A stretch of DNA of 61,650 bases from NIOZ-UU35 sp964344175 (GCA_964344175.1 CAYFMI010000015.1:1-61650); one strand, 5' to 3'. Numbered from the stretch's first letter, positions 23,577 through 31,639 are shown. Translations and numbers: made by a program. The notes: generated by a model not told the origin, from the sequence alone.

Positions 23577-23723
23577 ATGTTGATTGAGCATAACGGCGAA
23601 GCCGCTGTTGAATATATCGTCCTGGCTGCCCTGATCATCGCACTTCTGGGCGGCACACTCTACGCGGTATTCAATTCTATCCGTGGCGTCCTGCAGGAGG
23701 TGAATGTTGAGATCGGGTCGTAG
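23577..23723 (+). CDS. flp: Flp-type prepilin 2 (48 residues)
   Basis: A second short prepilin. The leader ends NG, and the mature sequence begins EAAVEYIVLAALIIALLG, again with Glu +1, Glu +5 and Tyr +6. GAAAGGATTG lies upstream of ATG 23577, although at a long distance. The TAG stop is supplied by the first unit of hairpin array H7, and the 3' end overlaps the next gene by 20 bp. It is probably a minor or alternative pilin of the same pilus. Confidence 0.8.
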   Translation: MLIEHNGEAAVEYIVLAALIIALLGGTLYAVFNSIRGVLQEVNVEIGS

Positions 23724-24207
23724 TCGGTTCGTCGGATGGTCGGATCGTCAGGAAAAGACAAAGCGACGAATTGACCAACTGACGACCCGACAAAAGGGTC
23801 AAGCCAGCCTCGAGCTCCTGCTCGTTCTGCTTAGCCTGCTGCCCCTCTTTCTGGGCGGGATCGAACTGGCCCGCGGGGTGAGTGCGCGCCATGCGATCAA
23901 CAGTGGCGTTGGCGCGGCCACCCGCGCCCTCAGCCTGGACCCATCCCAATGGACGTGGGCAAATACCGTGGTTCAGGGTGCCGTTTCGGATAACGTCATG
24001 GGCGGCGGAAACGTCAGCGCCCCCGTGCTGCGGGCCTACGACTCGAATGGCTCTCCCCTATCTGCAGCCGCGCTGGATAACCTGTCCTTCGGCAGTGTCT
24101 TCCAGATCGAAGCCACGGCCACCTACCAGCCAGACATTCCTTTCGTCGCTGGTCAGGGCATCACCCTGCAGGCGCGGCATTGGGGCATTGTGGAGCGGTA
24201 TCCATGA
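23704..24207 (+). CDS. TadE-like pseudopilin (TadE1)
   Basis: This 167-residue protein has a type IV prepilin-like cleavage site: KG before QASLELLLVLLSLLPLFLGG, with Glu at +5. That matches TadE-type pseudopilins, which regulate Tad pilus assembly. The C-terminal domain is extracytoplasmic. The first 30 residues, up to QLTTRQ, are encoded by hairpin array H7, so either the leader is unusually long or a downstream non-ATG start is used. An AGGAGGTGA lies only 3-4 nt before ATG 23704. The stop overlaps an ATG at 24204 (ATGA), the probable original start of the next Tad gene. Confidence 0.7.
   Translation: MLRSGRSRFVGWSDRQEKTKRRIDQLTTRQKGQASLELLLVLLSLLPLFLGGIELARGVSARHAINSGVGAATRALSLDPSQWTWANTVVQGAVSDNVMGGGNVSAPVLRAYDSNGSPLSAAALDNLSFGSVFQIEATATYQPDIPFVAGQGITLQARHWGIVERYP
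23714..23795. repeat. Hairpin array H7, inside the tadE1 5' end
   Basis: The left arm has ggtcg, agtcg, cgtcg, ggtcg, cgtca. The right arm has gacaa, gacga, gacca, gacga, gacaa. The array overlaps both the flp2 stop and the tadE1 N-terminal codons. Confidence 0.7.
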
Positions 24208-24221
24208 TGTTGAGCAAGGGA

Positions 24222-24245
24222 CCCTTCGACTTCGCTCAGGACAGA
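24222..24245. repeat. CCTTCGAC...CTCAGG repeat at the tadG1 head
   Basis: CCCTTCGACTTCGCTCAGGA is followed by GTGGGAGCAGGGGGGCGC, and then by C-rich words (CACCCATGCACCAATGCACC) that could pair with it. It lies between the ATG at 24204 and the inserted toxin-antitoxin cassette. Confidence 0.65.
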
Positions 24246-24323
24246 ACGTGGGAGCAGGGGGGCGCAAATTTCACCCATGCACCAATGCACCCACGCGCAA
24301 AGAGGAATACCCCTATGAACGGG

Positions 24324-24728
24324 CTAGTCGATAAATTGAGCTTTGAATTGAGAGACAGTCACCATCTTGGTTGGCGACAAATCAGGTGCGTCGGAAAAAT
24401 CACGATCCCCAGTGATGAAATAGTCGGCCTGAGAACCCAAAGCACAGGCCAGGAATTTGGCATCTTTTGGATCACGTGGGAAGGAAATCTCCTCAGGAAG
24501 ATCAAAGAGTACGGTCGAAAAAGTAATCAAAGTCGACCACTCTTCAAACTCATCCGGGGAAAGATGGAACTTTGGGCGGGCAAGTACCTCAAGGTACTCT
24601 TGAAGGATCTCTTTTGTCACCACCCACTCAATTTCAGGCTGTTTAAGGATGTAAAAAACGACCGCCTCTGGATCACGATCACGGAAGGCGGCCGAAATCA
24701 AAATATTAGTGTCGATGATTACTTTCAT
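24324..24728 (-). CDS. PIN-domain toxin (VapC-like ribonuclease)
   Basis: This 134-residue PIN-domain protein starts MKVIIDTNILISA, with the first catalytic Asp. EEISFPRDPKDAKFLACALG supplies the central acidic residues, and YFITGDRDF the third acidic cluster. It resembles the COG1569-type putative toxins rather than classic VapC. PIN toxins cleave RNA. The start overlaps the preceding antitoxin stop by 4 bp. The pair sits antisense inside the 5' part of the tadG1 gene. Confidence 0.85.
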   Translation of the reverse strand: MKVIIDTNILISAAFRDRDPEAVVFYILKQPEIEWVVTKEILQEYLEVLARPKFHLSPDEFEEWSTLITFSTVLFDLPEEISFPRDPKDAKFLACALGSQADYFITGDRDFSDAPDLSPTKMVTVSQFKAQFID

Positions 24729-24967
24729 AGACCCGCGCGGTATGACTCGATTTCTTCATCGATTTCAGCATCCGTCAAACGCCCGGCCTGCGATGAGGCC
24801 TGCATGTTTTTAAACAATACTTTCCACCGCCGAACGAGTTCACTGCGGTCCATCCCTTCGGCAGTAACAATGGTGATTTTTACCTGTTGCCCAGGTCGAA
24901 ATGGAAGGTCGGCCAATACCAATTTGCCCTTTTTGTCGACGGTCAACATAGTTTCATATGCAGCCAT
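24725..24967 (-). CDS. Antitoxin partner of the PIN toxin
   Basis: This 80-residue protein has a SpoVT/AbrB-like short beta N-terminus (ETMLTVDKKGKLVLADLPF, then RPGQQVKITIV). A helical, acidic C-terminus (RLTDAEIDEEIESYRAGL) would block the toxin. It is encoded just upstream of the PIN gene and overlaps it. The assignment rests mainly on this arrangement and the DNA-binding-like N-terminus. Confidence 0.7.
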   Translation of the reverse strand: MAAYETMLTVDKKGKLVLADLPFRPGQQVKITIVTAEGMDRSELVRRWKVLFKNMQASSQAGRLTDAEIDEEIESYRAGL

Positions 24968-25010
24968 ATTTCAACTCCAATTACGCTTTATTGCTTATGG
25001 AGATTATAGC

Positions 25011-25607
25011 ATGAGATCAATCATCCCTGATATGGGCACAAATAGAGGAAGTGGAGCTTCCAATAGTCCCAGAGAAAAAGGTCAGATCACCATCCTGGGC
25101 GTCTTCGTCACGCTAATCTTCTTTCTGATCGCCGCGGCGTTGGTGGATGTATACACCCTGCTCGAGGCCCGCAATTGGGGCTACCAGGCCGCCCAGCAAG
25201 CTGCGCTGGCCGGTGTTTCTGCCGGGCGGGATTGGAGCCAGGGCACGGTCGATGTCGCCGAAGGCTGTCTCGGCCCTGGCGCTATCGAACTGGACGCGGC
25301 CATAGCTCGCAGCACGACCATCCAGGTATTGGCCAGTGAAATGAACGGGCGCGGGGTCATGGGATACAGCCACGATGTGCGTGTGCTGCCGGATCATGAT
25401 GGCGGCAGCGTGGAAGGCTACCCGCCCCGCCCCAGGCGATTGGGAGAAGGCCGCGGGGATTGGTCTGCCGAAGAACCTTCTGTAGGCGTGTATCTGACGT
25501 TCCCGGTTTCGACCTTCCTGATGTCCGCATTTGTGGGCCGCTCAAGCGTACAGCTCAAGGTCTTTGCCGCGGCATCTGTTGGTCAGCCGGTTGTGGGATG
25601 TCCGTGA
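25011..25607 (+). CDS. TadG-like Flp pilus protein (TadG1), 5' end displaced by the cassette
   Basis: This 198-residue protein has a prepilin-like segment: EKG before QITILGVFVTLIFFLIAAAL, followed by VDVYTLLEARNWGYQAAQQA. The last is the typical TadE/TadG pattern of a helix leading into an alanine-rich segment. The frame is actually open back to ATG 24204, through the antisense toxin-antitoxin cassette. I therefore infer the cassette landed in the head of this gene, and ATG 25011, with TGGAG upstream, now serves as the start. The C-terminal domain lies outside the membrane. Confidence 0.7.
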   Translation: MRSIIPDMGTNRGSGASNSPREKGQITILGVFVTLIFFLIAAALVDVYTLLEARNWGYQAAQQAALAGVSAGRDWSQGTVDVAEGCLGPGAIELDAAIARSTTIQVLASEMNGRGVMGYSHDVRVLPDHDGGSVEGYPPRPRRLGEGRGDWSAEEPSVGVYLTFPVSTFLMSAFVGRSSVQLKVFAAASVGQPVVGCP

Positions 25608-25608
25608 T

Positions 25609-25753
25609 GGGTCGAATTCGTCAGTTGGTCTGTTGGTCGTGCTATCAGGTAGTTCAAGAACTATCGCTGTGATCGACACAGGACGAAAGTACTACTCGAC
25701 GATCTGACTACCTGACCAATAAGACAAATTCGACCACCTGACTACATGACCAA
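25609..25753. repeat. Hairpin array H8 (GTC/GAC words)
   Basis: The left arm has ggtcg, cgtca, ggtct, ggtcg. The right arm has gacga, gacta, gacca, gacaa, gacca, gacta, gacca. A separate inner palindrome around AGTTCAAGAACT (25650-25661) is also present. Confidence 0.65.
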
Positions 25754-25767
25754 ATGAAAGGAAATCA

Positions 25768-26910
25768 ATGCAATCAATCTCTGAAAATATTCTGTACGTT
25801 CTGCTGGCAGTCTTGATCTTGGGCCTGGGCGGTACGCTGGGCTGGATCGTCTGGCAAGATGATGCCGTTGCGATAGCCGTGGCTATGACCGAGCCTTCCG
25901 CGACAGCGGAAAGATCATTTGCTACTGCGATCAACTCACTCACCCCGGAAGCTACCCAAACGCCGCTACCAACGGCGACGCCGACGACTGCGCCAACAGC
26001 ATCGCCGATTACCACCCCGACCAGCGTGCCAACGATGACGCCCACACTGACTTTTACGCCCACACCACCGGTTACCTATGCTGAAGTGTATTCCTCGGAA
26101 GCTGACGGCATCTACCTGCGGGAAGCGCCCTATGGCCGCATTCGCGACACCCTACCCAATGGAACGGCTGTGCGCGTGCTGGATGATGAGCCGGTGGAAG
26201 AAGCCGGTCTGTTCTGGGTGCATGTGCTGGTCAAATACGACCACGCTTTCGCGGATGGCTGGGTGGCAAAGCAACTGCTCACCGAGGCTTCTCCAGAGAG
26301 CATTGCCAGCATCCCGGATGAAAACCTGGCCTGCCGCCTGCTGCCCGTGATACTGCACAACGCACTCCCCATGCAAGAGATTTCCTTCACGGGCGGAGAA
26401 ACGCCGGTCGTCTCCCTTTGGGGAATGACCACCGGAGAAATACGGCAGGAAAAACGGGATGGCGCAGTAATTGATCTGACGCGCCTTTTCTACCTGGCTG
26501 AAGACGGTGAGCCCAGGGATCTCTGGACAGCGACAGGTTATTTATCAAAAAAAGACGAGTATTTTCCCATGAATATCGCCTCCCCACAGGGTCAGCGCGA
26601 TTGGGGAACCGCACAGGAAGCGGCGCAAATCTTCGGGCAATCCGGCCAAGTGGTGCGTCTGTCCCTGACCGGGTTCGTGCGCGCCGGGCGTGAGCTGGCC
26701 TGGGAGGACTGTGCAGATTGGGCAGCCTTCAACCCGGCAGGGATTTGCTCACTCGGTACAGCCCTGGAACTCGAAACCCGCGGCGGCAGCGCGGCCTTCA
26801 TCCAGTCTGGGAAAGCCCCTGACGACTGGTTCGCCTTTGGATGGGATGTTCAGCTCATGGATGAGTATGGTCAGGCTGATCTTCCCGCAGAGATTTTGGA
26901 TTGCCCCTGA
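25768..26910 (+). CDS. Membrane-anchored protein with SH3b domain and shared C-terminal domain
   Basis: This 380-residue protein has an N-terminal anchor (ILYVLLAVLILGLGGTLGWI) and a long Thr/Pro linker at about residues 58-108. A bacterial SH3 domain follows: AEVYSSEADGIYLREAPYG, then the late VKYDHAFADGWVAKQLL. The C-terminal domain, about residues 200-370, carries the pattern DLTRLFYLAEDG..R.LWTATG, WEDC, ICSLG and FAFGWDV. That domain recurs in the next two secreted proteins. SH3b domains usually bind peptidoglycan peptides. It follows hairpin array H8 and has an AAAGGAAAT site. Confidence 0.7.
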   Translation: MQSISENILYVLLAVLILGLGGTLGWIVWQDDAVAIAVAMTEPSATAERSFATAINSLTPEATQTPLPTATPTTAPTASPITTPTSVPTMTPTLTFTPTPPVTYAEVYSSEADGIYLREAPYGRIRDTLPNGTAVRVLDDEPVEEAGLFWVHVLVKYDHAFADGWVAKQLLTEASPESIASIPDENLACRLLPVILHNALPMQEISFTGGETPVVSLWGMTTGEIRQEKRDGAVIDLTRLFYLAEDGEPRDLWTATGYLSKKDEYFPMNIASPQGQRDWGTAQEAAQIFGQSGQVVRLSLTGFVRAGRELAWEDCADWAAFNPAGICSLGTALELETRGGSAAFIQSGKAPDDWFAFGWDVQLMDEYGQADLPAEILDCP

Positions 26911-26924
26911 TTGGAGCAGACAGG

Positions 26925-27329
26925 ATGGCCGACACCATGATTACATCGAAGTGGCCAGGATTACACAGTGACCGAACGATATTCCCTGCGAATAGAACGT
27001 CCGCGCCGGATACACCAGAGAAACCGCTTTGGATGGGCAAAACCAAAATCTCCGAGGACGGCTTCCTGGATTTCCTCTTTGGTCTGCGCGCCACGGGGAT
27101 GTTGCGGCTGACCCGGACAACGCTCCTTTTTCAGAGCGCGCCCTTTGGGATCAAGATCCCGCTGCGGGAAATCCGCTATGCTGCGCAGGCTGAAAGAACG
27201 ATCCATATCCGCACAATTGGCAGCGTTTTCTACCGCGGCCAGGGACACTATATGCTGGACCCGCTCGCCGATTCTGAAAACCTGTACCGCCAGATCATGC
27301 GGCTCTGTTTTGGAGGCTGGCATGGCTAA
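26925..27329 (+). CDS. Small beta-rich protein, possible PH-like domain
   Basis: This protein of about 134 residues has a polar N-terminus, then a compact beta-rich segment: GMLRLTRTTLLFQSAPFGIK, IPLREIRYAAQAERTIHIR, and a last helix ENLYRQIMRLCFGGW. The order resembles bacterial PH-like domains, but the match is loose. ATG 26925 is preferred; an in-frame TTG at 26901 overlaps the previous gene. The 3' end overlaps the next start by 8 bp, which supports a real, co-translated gene. Confidence 0.5.
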   Translation: MADTMITSKWPGLHSDRTIFPANRTSAPDTPEKPLWMGKTKISEDGFLDFLFGLRATGMLRLTRTTLLFQSAPFGIKIPLREIRYAAQAERTIHIRTIGSVFYRGQGHYMLDPLADSENLYRQIMRLCFGGWHG

Positions 27330-28044
27330 GGGCGTGCGCCTGGTTTTCTTGTGCCTTTTGCTGTTAGCTGCCAGCCATCCTGCCCAGGCTGTAGAAGAAA
27401 CCCCGCCGGTCGAAGACCCCTGGCTGGGGCAGGCCATGCAAAATGTGCGACCAGGCATTCAATATGATCCTGCGCGCCAGACCTGGGATTTCTACGGCAT
27501 CGTCGACCAGATGGTGCGCTTCCGTTATCCCCCGGCGATGATCGATCTGGCGCGGGTGCGCTACCGTCTGGAGAAGGAAGGGGAAATCCGCGCGGTGTGG
27601 GTCGCCCTGGGGGTTGAGTTCCCCTACGGCCAGGAACGCGGCTACCTGACCCGCGGCCCGTGGATCAGCGCCGCGAATGCCAGACGCTGGGTTGATATTC
27701 ACACCCTGGTGCGGGTGTCGGTCAGCGCCAACGGCGTCTACGAGTCGCCTGCCGTATCGGAAAACGGCGTGGATTGGTCAGCCTGTTCCCAGGAAGTCTC
27801 CTGTATCTACGCCGCCCAGTTCGACGCCATGCACATGGATTTGAGCAACACCTTTATCGCAACCGGCAGCGCGCCTGGCTGGTATCCCTGGGGATTTCTG
27901 TTCTGGCATGTCGAACCGCTCGAGAACCCGTTCATGGAGCAGATCACCGGCCAGCCGATGGAAATCCTGCCGCCCGTACAAGAACAATATTTACTACCGG
28001 ATACCCTTATTGACGGGGATTCCCTTCAAGTGAAGATTCGTTGA
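27322..28044 (+). CDS. Secreted protein with the shared WxxC/FGW domain
   Basis: This 240-residue protein has a cleavable signal peptide (VRLVFLCLLLLAASHPAQA). The single domain shows DLARVRYRLEKEGEIRAVWV, then ALG, SACSQEVSC and PWGFLFW. These line up with corresponding segments of the proteins at 25768 and 28056. I therefore call it a paralogue reduced to the shared domain. ATG 27322 overlaps the preceding gene. The function is unknown. Confidence 0.6.
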   Translation: MAKGVRLVFLCLLLLAASHPAQAVEETPPVEDPWLGQAMQNVRPGIQYDPARQTWDFYGIVDQMVRFRYPPAMIDLARVRYRLEKEGEIRAVWVALGVEFPYGQERGYLTRGPWISAANARRWVDIHTLVRVSVSANGVYESPAVSENGVDWSACSQEVSCIYAAQFDAMHMDLSNTFIATGSAPGWYPWGFLFWHVEPLENPFMEQITGQPMEILPPVQEQYLLPDTLIDGDSLQVKIR

Positions 28045-28055
28045 GGAAACCATTG

Positions 28056-30065
28056 ATGAAGAAAACTATTTTTATTTTGACCCTGATACTGCTCGCCGCG
28101 TTGTGCGCCTGCTCCGGAAAAATGCCAGATGCGCCGCCTGCGGCAACACTCCCGCCATCCACTGAGACGGATGTCGTAGCGGATGGGTTGGAAGTATCCC
28201 CAACCGCGCCGCCTACGGATACTCCGGTCAATCCGAGCGAAAGTGCGCCGACAGCAATGCCTGACATCGAAAGCGCGCCAGCAACGGCTCAGCCGCAAGA
28301 ACCAACCGGAAACCGGCTGCGTTATGAGGACGTGCCGCTTACCCACAACGCGCTGGGGCTGGAATATGCCATCCAGGAGGTCGTCATCTATGATAAAGAT
28401 GCCCTATTCCCGGAGGTTAGCTTCGATATTCCGGGGATCAAGAATACTCTGGCCGTTGTGGAATTCCGCTATTCCGTCAACAACCCCACCGACCAGCGTT
28501 TGGTAGATCACTCCCCCTGGGGTGTCATTGTGTTGGGGAACCCTGATGGGGAAATCTTCGAAGTGGTTCGCCTGCGGGATACCAACGGCCCTGTGACCGC
28601 GGAAGAGACAGTGCTGAACCCGCAGCTAAGTTCGCCCGCCATACCTCCCGGGGAAAGCCGGGATACTACTCAGCGCTTTGGCCTGGAAACGCTGCTGGCC
28701 CGCGATGTCACCTGGCTGGCCTGGCACTTCACCTGTCCGGACGATGCCCAAGGCTGCTATGGCGCCGAAGAAACCTACGATGTCACCCTTCAGGCAGACC
28801 TGGCGGATGGAAAAGCGCTTGAGCCTGGGCTAGCGGAAATTCCAATGGGCATCAACCCGGTTGACTACGGCGGGGTGATCGAGCGCGGCGGCGCAGCGCT
28901 CAGCCTCGAGCGAGTGTTCGTTGCGCCTGTGGAAAGCCTGCCCGAAGTCACCGAGCGGCATGCGCTTTTCGATGGTGTCCAGGCGTTGGCGCTGCTGGTC
29001 TTCAAACTGGAGAATAGTGCGGATGCCCCGCGCTTCACCTTCCCGCTTGTCGGGGGGATGATCTGGGAAGATGGGGAACGAACGGAAAAACAAATCATCG
29101 AATTTGCAGACTTCTTCCGCGCCGGCTTGGGTTTTGGCTTGGCCCTCGATCCCCGCCAGCCTGAGTGGTTGGTGGTGCAGCCCGGCGAAACGATTTTGTA
29201 TGGGATCTGGGTCGGGCTGAGTGGGCTACCCGTAAGCGGCGACGTTTTCGATATTTCCCTGGACTGTCTCTATCCCTACAGCGACGATCTGGTGCTGCAA
29301 TCGGAAGACGAAGCCGCGCTTTCCGAGCCGCCGCCATGTTTGGGAGACGAAAAAGGCGCAGGGTTCCATTTTGCCATCGAGTTGGGGGCTGAATATCAAT
29401 CTTTTGGTGAAGATTTGGCGGCTTTTGCGCTGGATACACCCGCCGCGGTTGATCTCTCGGCTTTAGGTTCGAACAAAGAAGACTTTTGTGATATCGAGAC
29501 AATTCAAGCTGCACTGCAAGAAGCCATATCCGGCGAAGATTGGGGCTTCAAATTCCAGACCCACCAGTTCGACCCGTCTGAACTGCGCTATTACGGCGTA
29601 GCGGCGGGCGATATGGCTGAAATCAGCCTGCAAGGCCCTGGCCCAAATGATCGCTACACCCTGCACCTGACCCGCATTCTATATCTCTCCAAGGACGGCG
29701 GTTTGCGCTCCGTCTGGATGGCAACCGGTTTCACCCTGGATGGCACAGAGCAGTATACCCCCTTCACCATTGGCGGTTGGGCGACGAATGAACACGCTGA
29801 GGCTATCTTCGGCCGCGCCGGTCAGTTCTTCGAAATCTTCGGTAGCGACTGGCATATCGATCCGCAAGGCATCCATTGGGAACGCTGCTCTGTCGATGGG
29901 GAGAATACAGATGGGACGGTCTGCGATTTGGGATTGCTGCTGGAACAGGAGACCGGCTGGCAGACAACGTCATGGATTGCCGATGAACGCACGCCACAGG
30001 ACTATGTCGCTTTTGGCTGGTTCTTCAACCCGCAAGGGGAAGTCTTGGGGATTTGCGCGCCATGA
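28056..30065 (+). CDS. Large lipoprotein with the shared C-terminal domain
   Basis: This 669-residue protein has a lipoprotein-type signal (KKTIFILTLILLAALCACSG, lipid Cys probably residue 19). A Thr/Pro-rich linker reaches about residue 85. Two beta-rich domains of about 200 residues with DUF4352-like patterns (NTLAVVEFRYSVNNPTDQR and ALLVFKLENSADAPRFTFPL) follow. The last 190 residues carry the shared domain: HLTRILYLSKDGGLRSVWMA, WERC, VCDLG and YVAFGWFF. ATG 28056 follows a GAGGAAA site. It is probably an outer-face component of the apparatus, tethered by lipid. Confidence 0.65.
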   Translation: MKKTIFILTLILLAALCACSGKMPDAPPAATLPPSTETDVVADGLEVSPTAPPTDTPVNPSESAPTAMPDIESAPATAQPQEPTGNRLRYEDVPLTHNALGLEYAIQEVVIYDKDALFPEVSFDIPGIKNTLAVVEFRYSVNNPTDQRLVDHSPWGVIVLGNPDGEIFEVVRLRDTNGPVTAEETVLNPQLSSPAIPPGESRDTTQRFGLETLLARDVTWLAWHFTCPDDAQGCYGAEETYDVTLQADLADGKALEPGLAEIPMGINPVDYGGVIERGGAALSLERVFVAPVESLPEVTERHALFDGVQALALLVFKLENSADAPRFTFPLVGGMIWEDGERTEKQIIEFADFFRAGLGFGLALDPRQPEWLVVQPGETILYGIWVGLSGLPVSGDVFDISLDCLYPYSDDLVLQSEDEAALSEPPPCLGDEKGAGFHFAIELGAEYQSFGEDLAAFALDTPAAVDLSALGSNKEDFCDIETIQAALQEAISGEDWGFKFQTHQFDPSELRYYGVAAGDMAEISLQGPGPNDRYTLHLTRILYLSKDGGLRSVWMATGFTLDGTEQYTPFTIGGWATNEHAEAIFGRAGQFFEIFGSDWHIDPQGIHWERCSVDGENTDGTVCDLGLLLEQETGWQTTSWIADERTPQDYVAFGWFFNPQGEVLGICAP

Positions 30066-31168
30066 AAACGAAAGCCAAGAAATTTACTTCCTATCTGGTC
30101 GCGCCCCGCGCTCGCAAGTGGATATTGATCGCATTGGGCATTTTCCTCATCACGAGCGGTCTCATGCTCTGGATGGATGCCCGCGATGGCTGCTCGGTGC
30201 TGGCGGGCTGCGTATCCGGGAGCAATTTCTGCGCCAGCGGCTGCTGCCTGGGGACAACCGTTGTCGATCAGGTGTCCGGCTGCAGCGAACGCAGCTGGGG
30301 CTGCGCCGAGAATTGGACCCGCTCCAACTTTTCCTGCGGCTACGGCTGCGACGGTTCTTATAGCCAGGGCAGTTGCACCGAGAATTGGGGTACAGTGGTA
30401 GTCTACAAGTGGGTGGACTGCGAAGTGTGTGAAGAACGCACCTATTGGGAATGGGAGCGTGTTTGCTCCTGGGAAACAGAGTGCCATTGGGAACGTTACT
30501 GTTTTTTTGGCAATTATTGCGAGTGGTATCGGGTCTGCGAAAGCACAAAGGTCTGTACCTGGGAGCGCAACCAGGTCACAGAAACAGTTTGCTGGATTGA
30601 GCAATGCTATCGCTATTGGGGCACGCAGCGTGTACTGGCCGGCTGCTCACAAGGTTCGGATAGCGCTACGACGAACTGCTGCGGTTCTGGCGCCCCCCCA
30701 CCTACCCCACGGCCGACGGATCGGCCAACCGATATACCCACCGCCGAACCGACAGCCCAGCCAACGACCATCCCACCGACCAGTACCCCGCTGCCTACGG
30801 CGACCCCGACTGTATTGATTCCTATTCGTGTAAGCCTGAATGCCCGCTACAGCGCGCTGCTGCTCTACGCCCCAGATGTGGGCGAACCGACCCAGATTTT
30901 GACTGGGGATGTCAGCGGTGGAAATGGCGGCCCATATAGCCTGACGCTTTCAGTGCGCAATCCGTTGGGTGAGACCGAAGAATTTGATTTTTCGGTGGGC
31001 AGTAACTTCACCTTCGATGCCGGTGAGGCCGGTGATAGCTATTTTGGCACCGATGAGCAAGGCACCTGGACCGCCTGGCTGGAAGCCAGCGATGGCTCCG
31101 GTGGGAACGCCACCAGCCCGTCGGTGACCTGGGACGTGTCCTGGTATCCGGTGCATGGGGTGCCGTGA
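30062..31168 (+). CDS. Cys/Trp-rich membrane protein with Thr/Pro linker
   Basis: This 368-residue protein has one membrane helix at about residues 20-37. About 175 residues with some 23 cysteines follow, including short W-E-x-x-C and C-x-W-E-x-x-C units (CSWETECHWERYC). Next comes a Thr/Pro linker (about 218-255) and a C-terminal beta-sandwich-like domain with PYSLTLSVRNPLGETEEFDF. The cysteine region must be extracytoplasmic and disulphide-bonded, or metal-binding. I know no family with this pattern. Its ATG overlaps the lipoprotein stop, and it closes the secreted-protein group. Confidence 0.65.
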   Translation: MKTKAKKFTSYLVAPRARKWILIALGIFLITSGLMLWMDARDGCSVLAGCVSGSNFCASGCCLGTTVVDQVSGCSERSWGCAENWTRSNFSCGYGCDGSYSQGSCTENWGTVVVYKWVDCEVCEERTYWEWERVCSWETECHWERYCFFGNYCEWYRVCESTKVCTWERNQVTETVCWIEQCYRYWGTQRVLAGCSQGSDSATTNCCGSGAPPPTPRPTDRPTDIPTAEPTAQPTTIPPTSTPLPTATPTVLIPIRVSLNARYSALLLYAPDVGEPTQILTGDVSGGNGGPYSLTLSVRNPLGETEEFDFSVGSNFTFDAGEAGDSYFGTDEQGTWTAWLEASDGSGGNATSPSVTWDVSWYPVHGVP

Positions 31169-31231
31169 GGAGAGTGGCGAATAGCGAATGATGAATTGGG
31201 AATTGGATATTAGAGATTGGATATTGGAGAG
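31168..31231. repeat. Array H19 (GAATTGGATATTGG words), left arm only
   Basis: Repeated GAATAGCGAATGATGAATTG, GGAATTGGATATTAG and GATTGGATATTGG words run up to the prepilin peptidase start. No complementary right arm is visible, so the array looks half-deleted. Confidence 0.5.
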
Positions 31232-31240
31232 CTGCACTTA

Positions 31241-31624
31241 ATGCTGAATCCTACTATGCCTACAGTTCTAGAAATTGCCCTACCGCTGCTGCTGATCTGG
31301 ACGATTATGGAGACCGTTTGGGATTTTCGGGAGCGAGAGATTCCGCGCTGGTTTTCGCTTGTGCCGCTTGGGAGCGGGTTGGTGACCTGGATTGTAACTG
31401 GCGCAGGCGTGCCGGCCGCGTTGGTTGCTGCTTCTATCGCGGCCACAAATATCCCGGCCCCGCGTTGGCAGGTTCCCGCCGTCGTCTTGCCGGCAGCCGC
31501 GATCCCTTTTGCCTTCCCGGGGCTGTTTCCCTTTGTCGGTGTATGGGTGTACGTCTATTTGCTTTGGCAACTTGGGTATCTCGGCGGCGCGGATGCCCTG
31601 GCTGCTGCTTATTTGATGATCTAG
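31241..31624 (+). CDS. TadV/CpaA-like prepilin peptidase, N-terminal part ending at an in-frame TAG
   Basis: The A24-type aspartic peptidase signatures are visible: METVWDFREREIPRW (first Asp) and LGYLGGADALAAAYL (second Asp, GGAD for the usual GxGD). Hydrophobic helices flank them. ATG 31241 follows a GGAGAG site. TAG 31622-31624 interrupts the frame immediately after AAAYLMI. The next codons, FPDWEMGVAIF, continue the typical family sequence, so the true gene extends to 31825. The enzyme should cleave the Flp and TadE-like prepilins of this locus. It lacks its last helices if the stop is real. Confidence 0.75.
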   Translation: MLNPTMPTVLEIALPLLLIWTIMETVWDFREREIPRWFSLVPLGSGLVTWIVTGAGVPAALVAASIAATNIPAPRWQVPAVVLPAAAIPFAFPGLFPFVGVWVYVYLLWQLGYLGGADALAAAYLMI

Positions 31625-31639
31625 TTCCCCGATTGGGAG

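Noticed and set aside
24180..25607. A single 475-residue plus-strand protein across the PIN cassette
   Set aside because: Its middle is the complement of two well-supported minus-strand genes, so I annotate the cassette and a restarted tadG1 instead. The open frame itself is reported as a finding.
16522..31624. Recoding of TAG as a sense codon in this genome
   Set aside because: Many intact genes end at TAG (for example at 4975, 10272, 17788, 23181 and 33474), so global recoding does not fit. Local suppression or sequence error remains possible.
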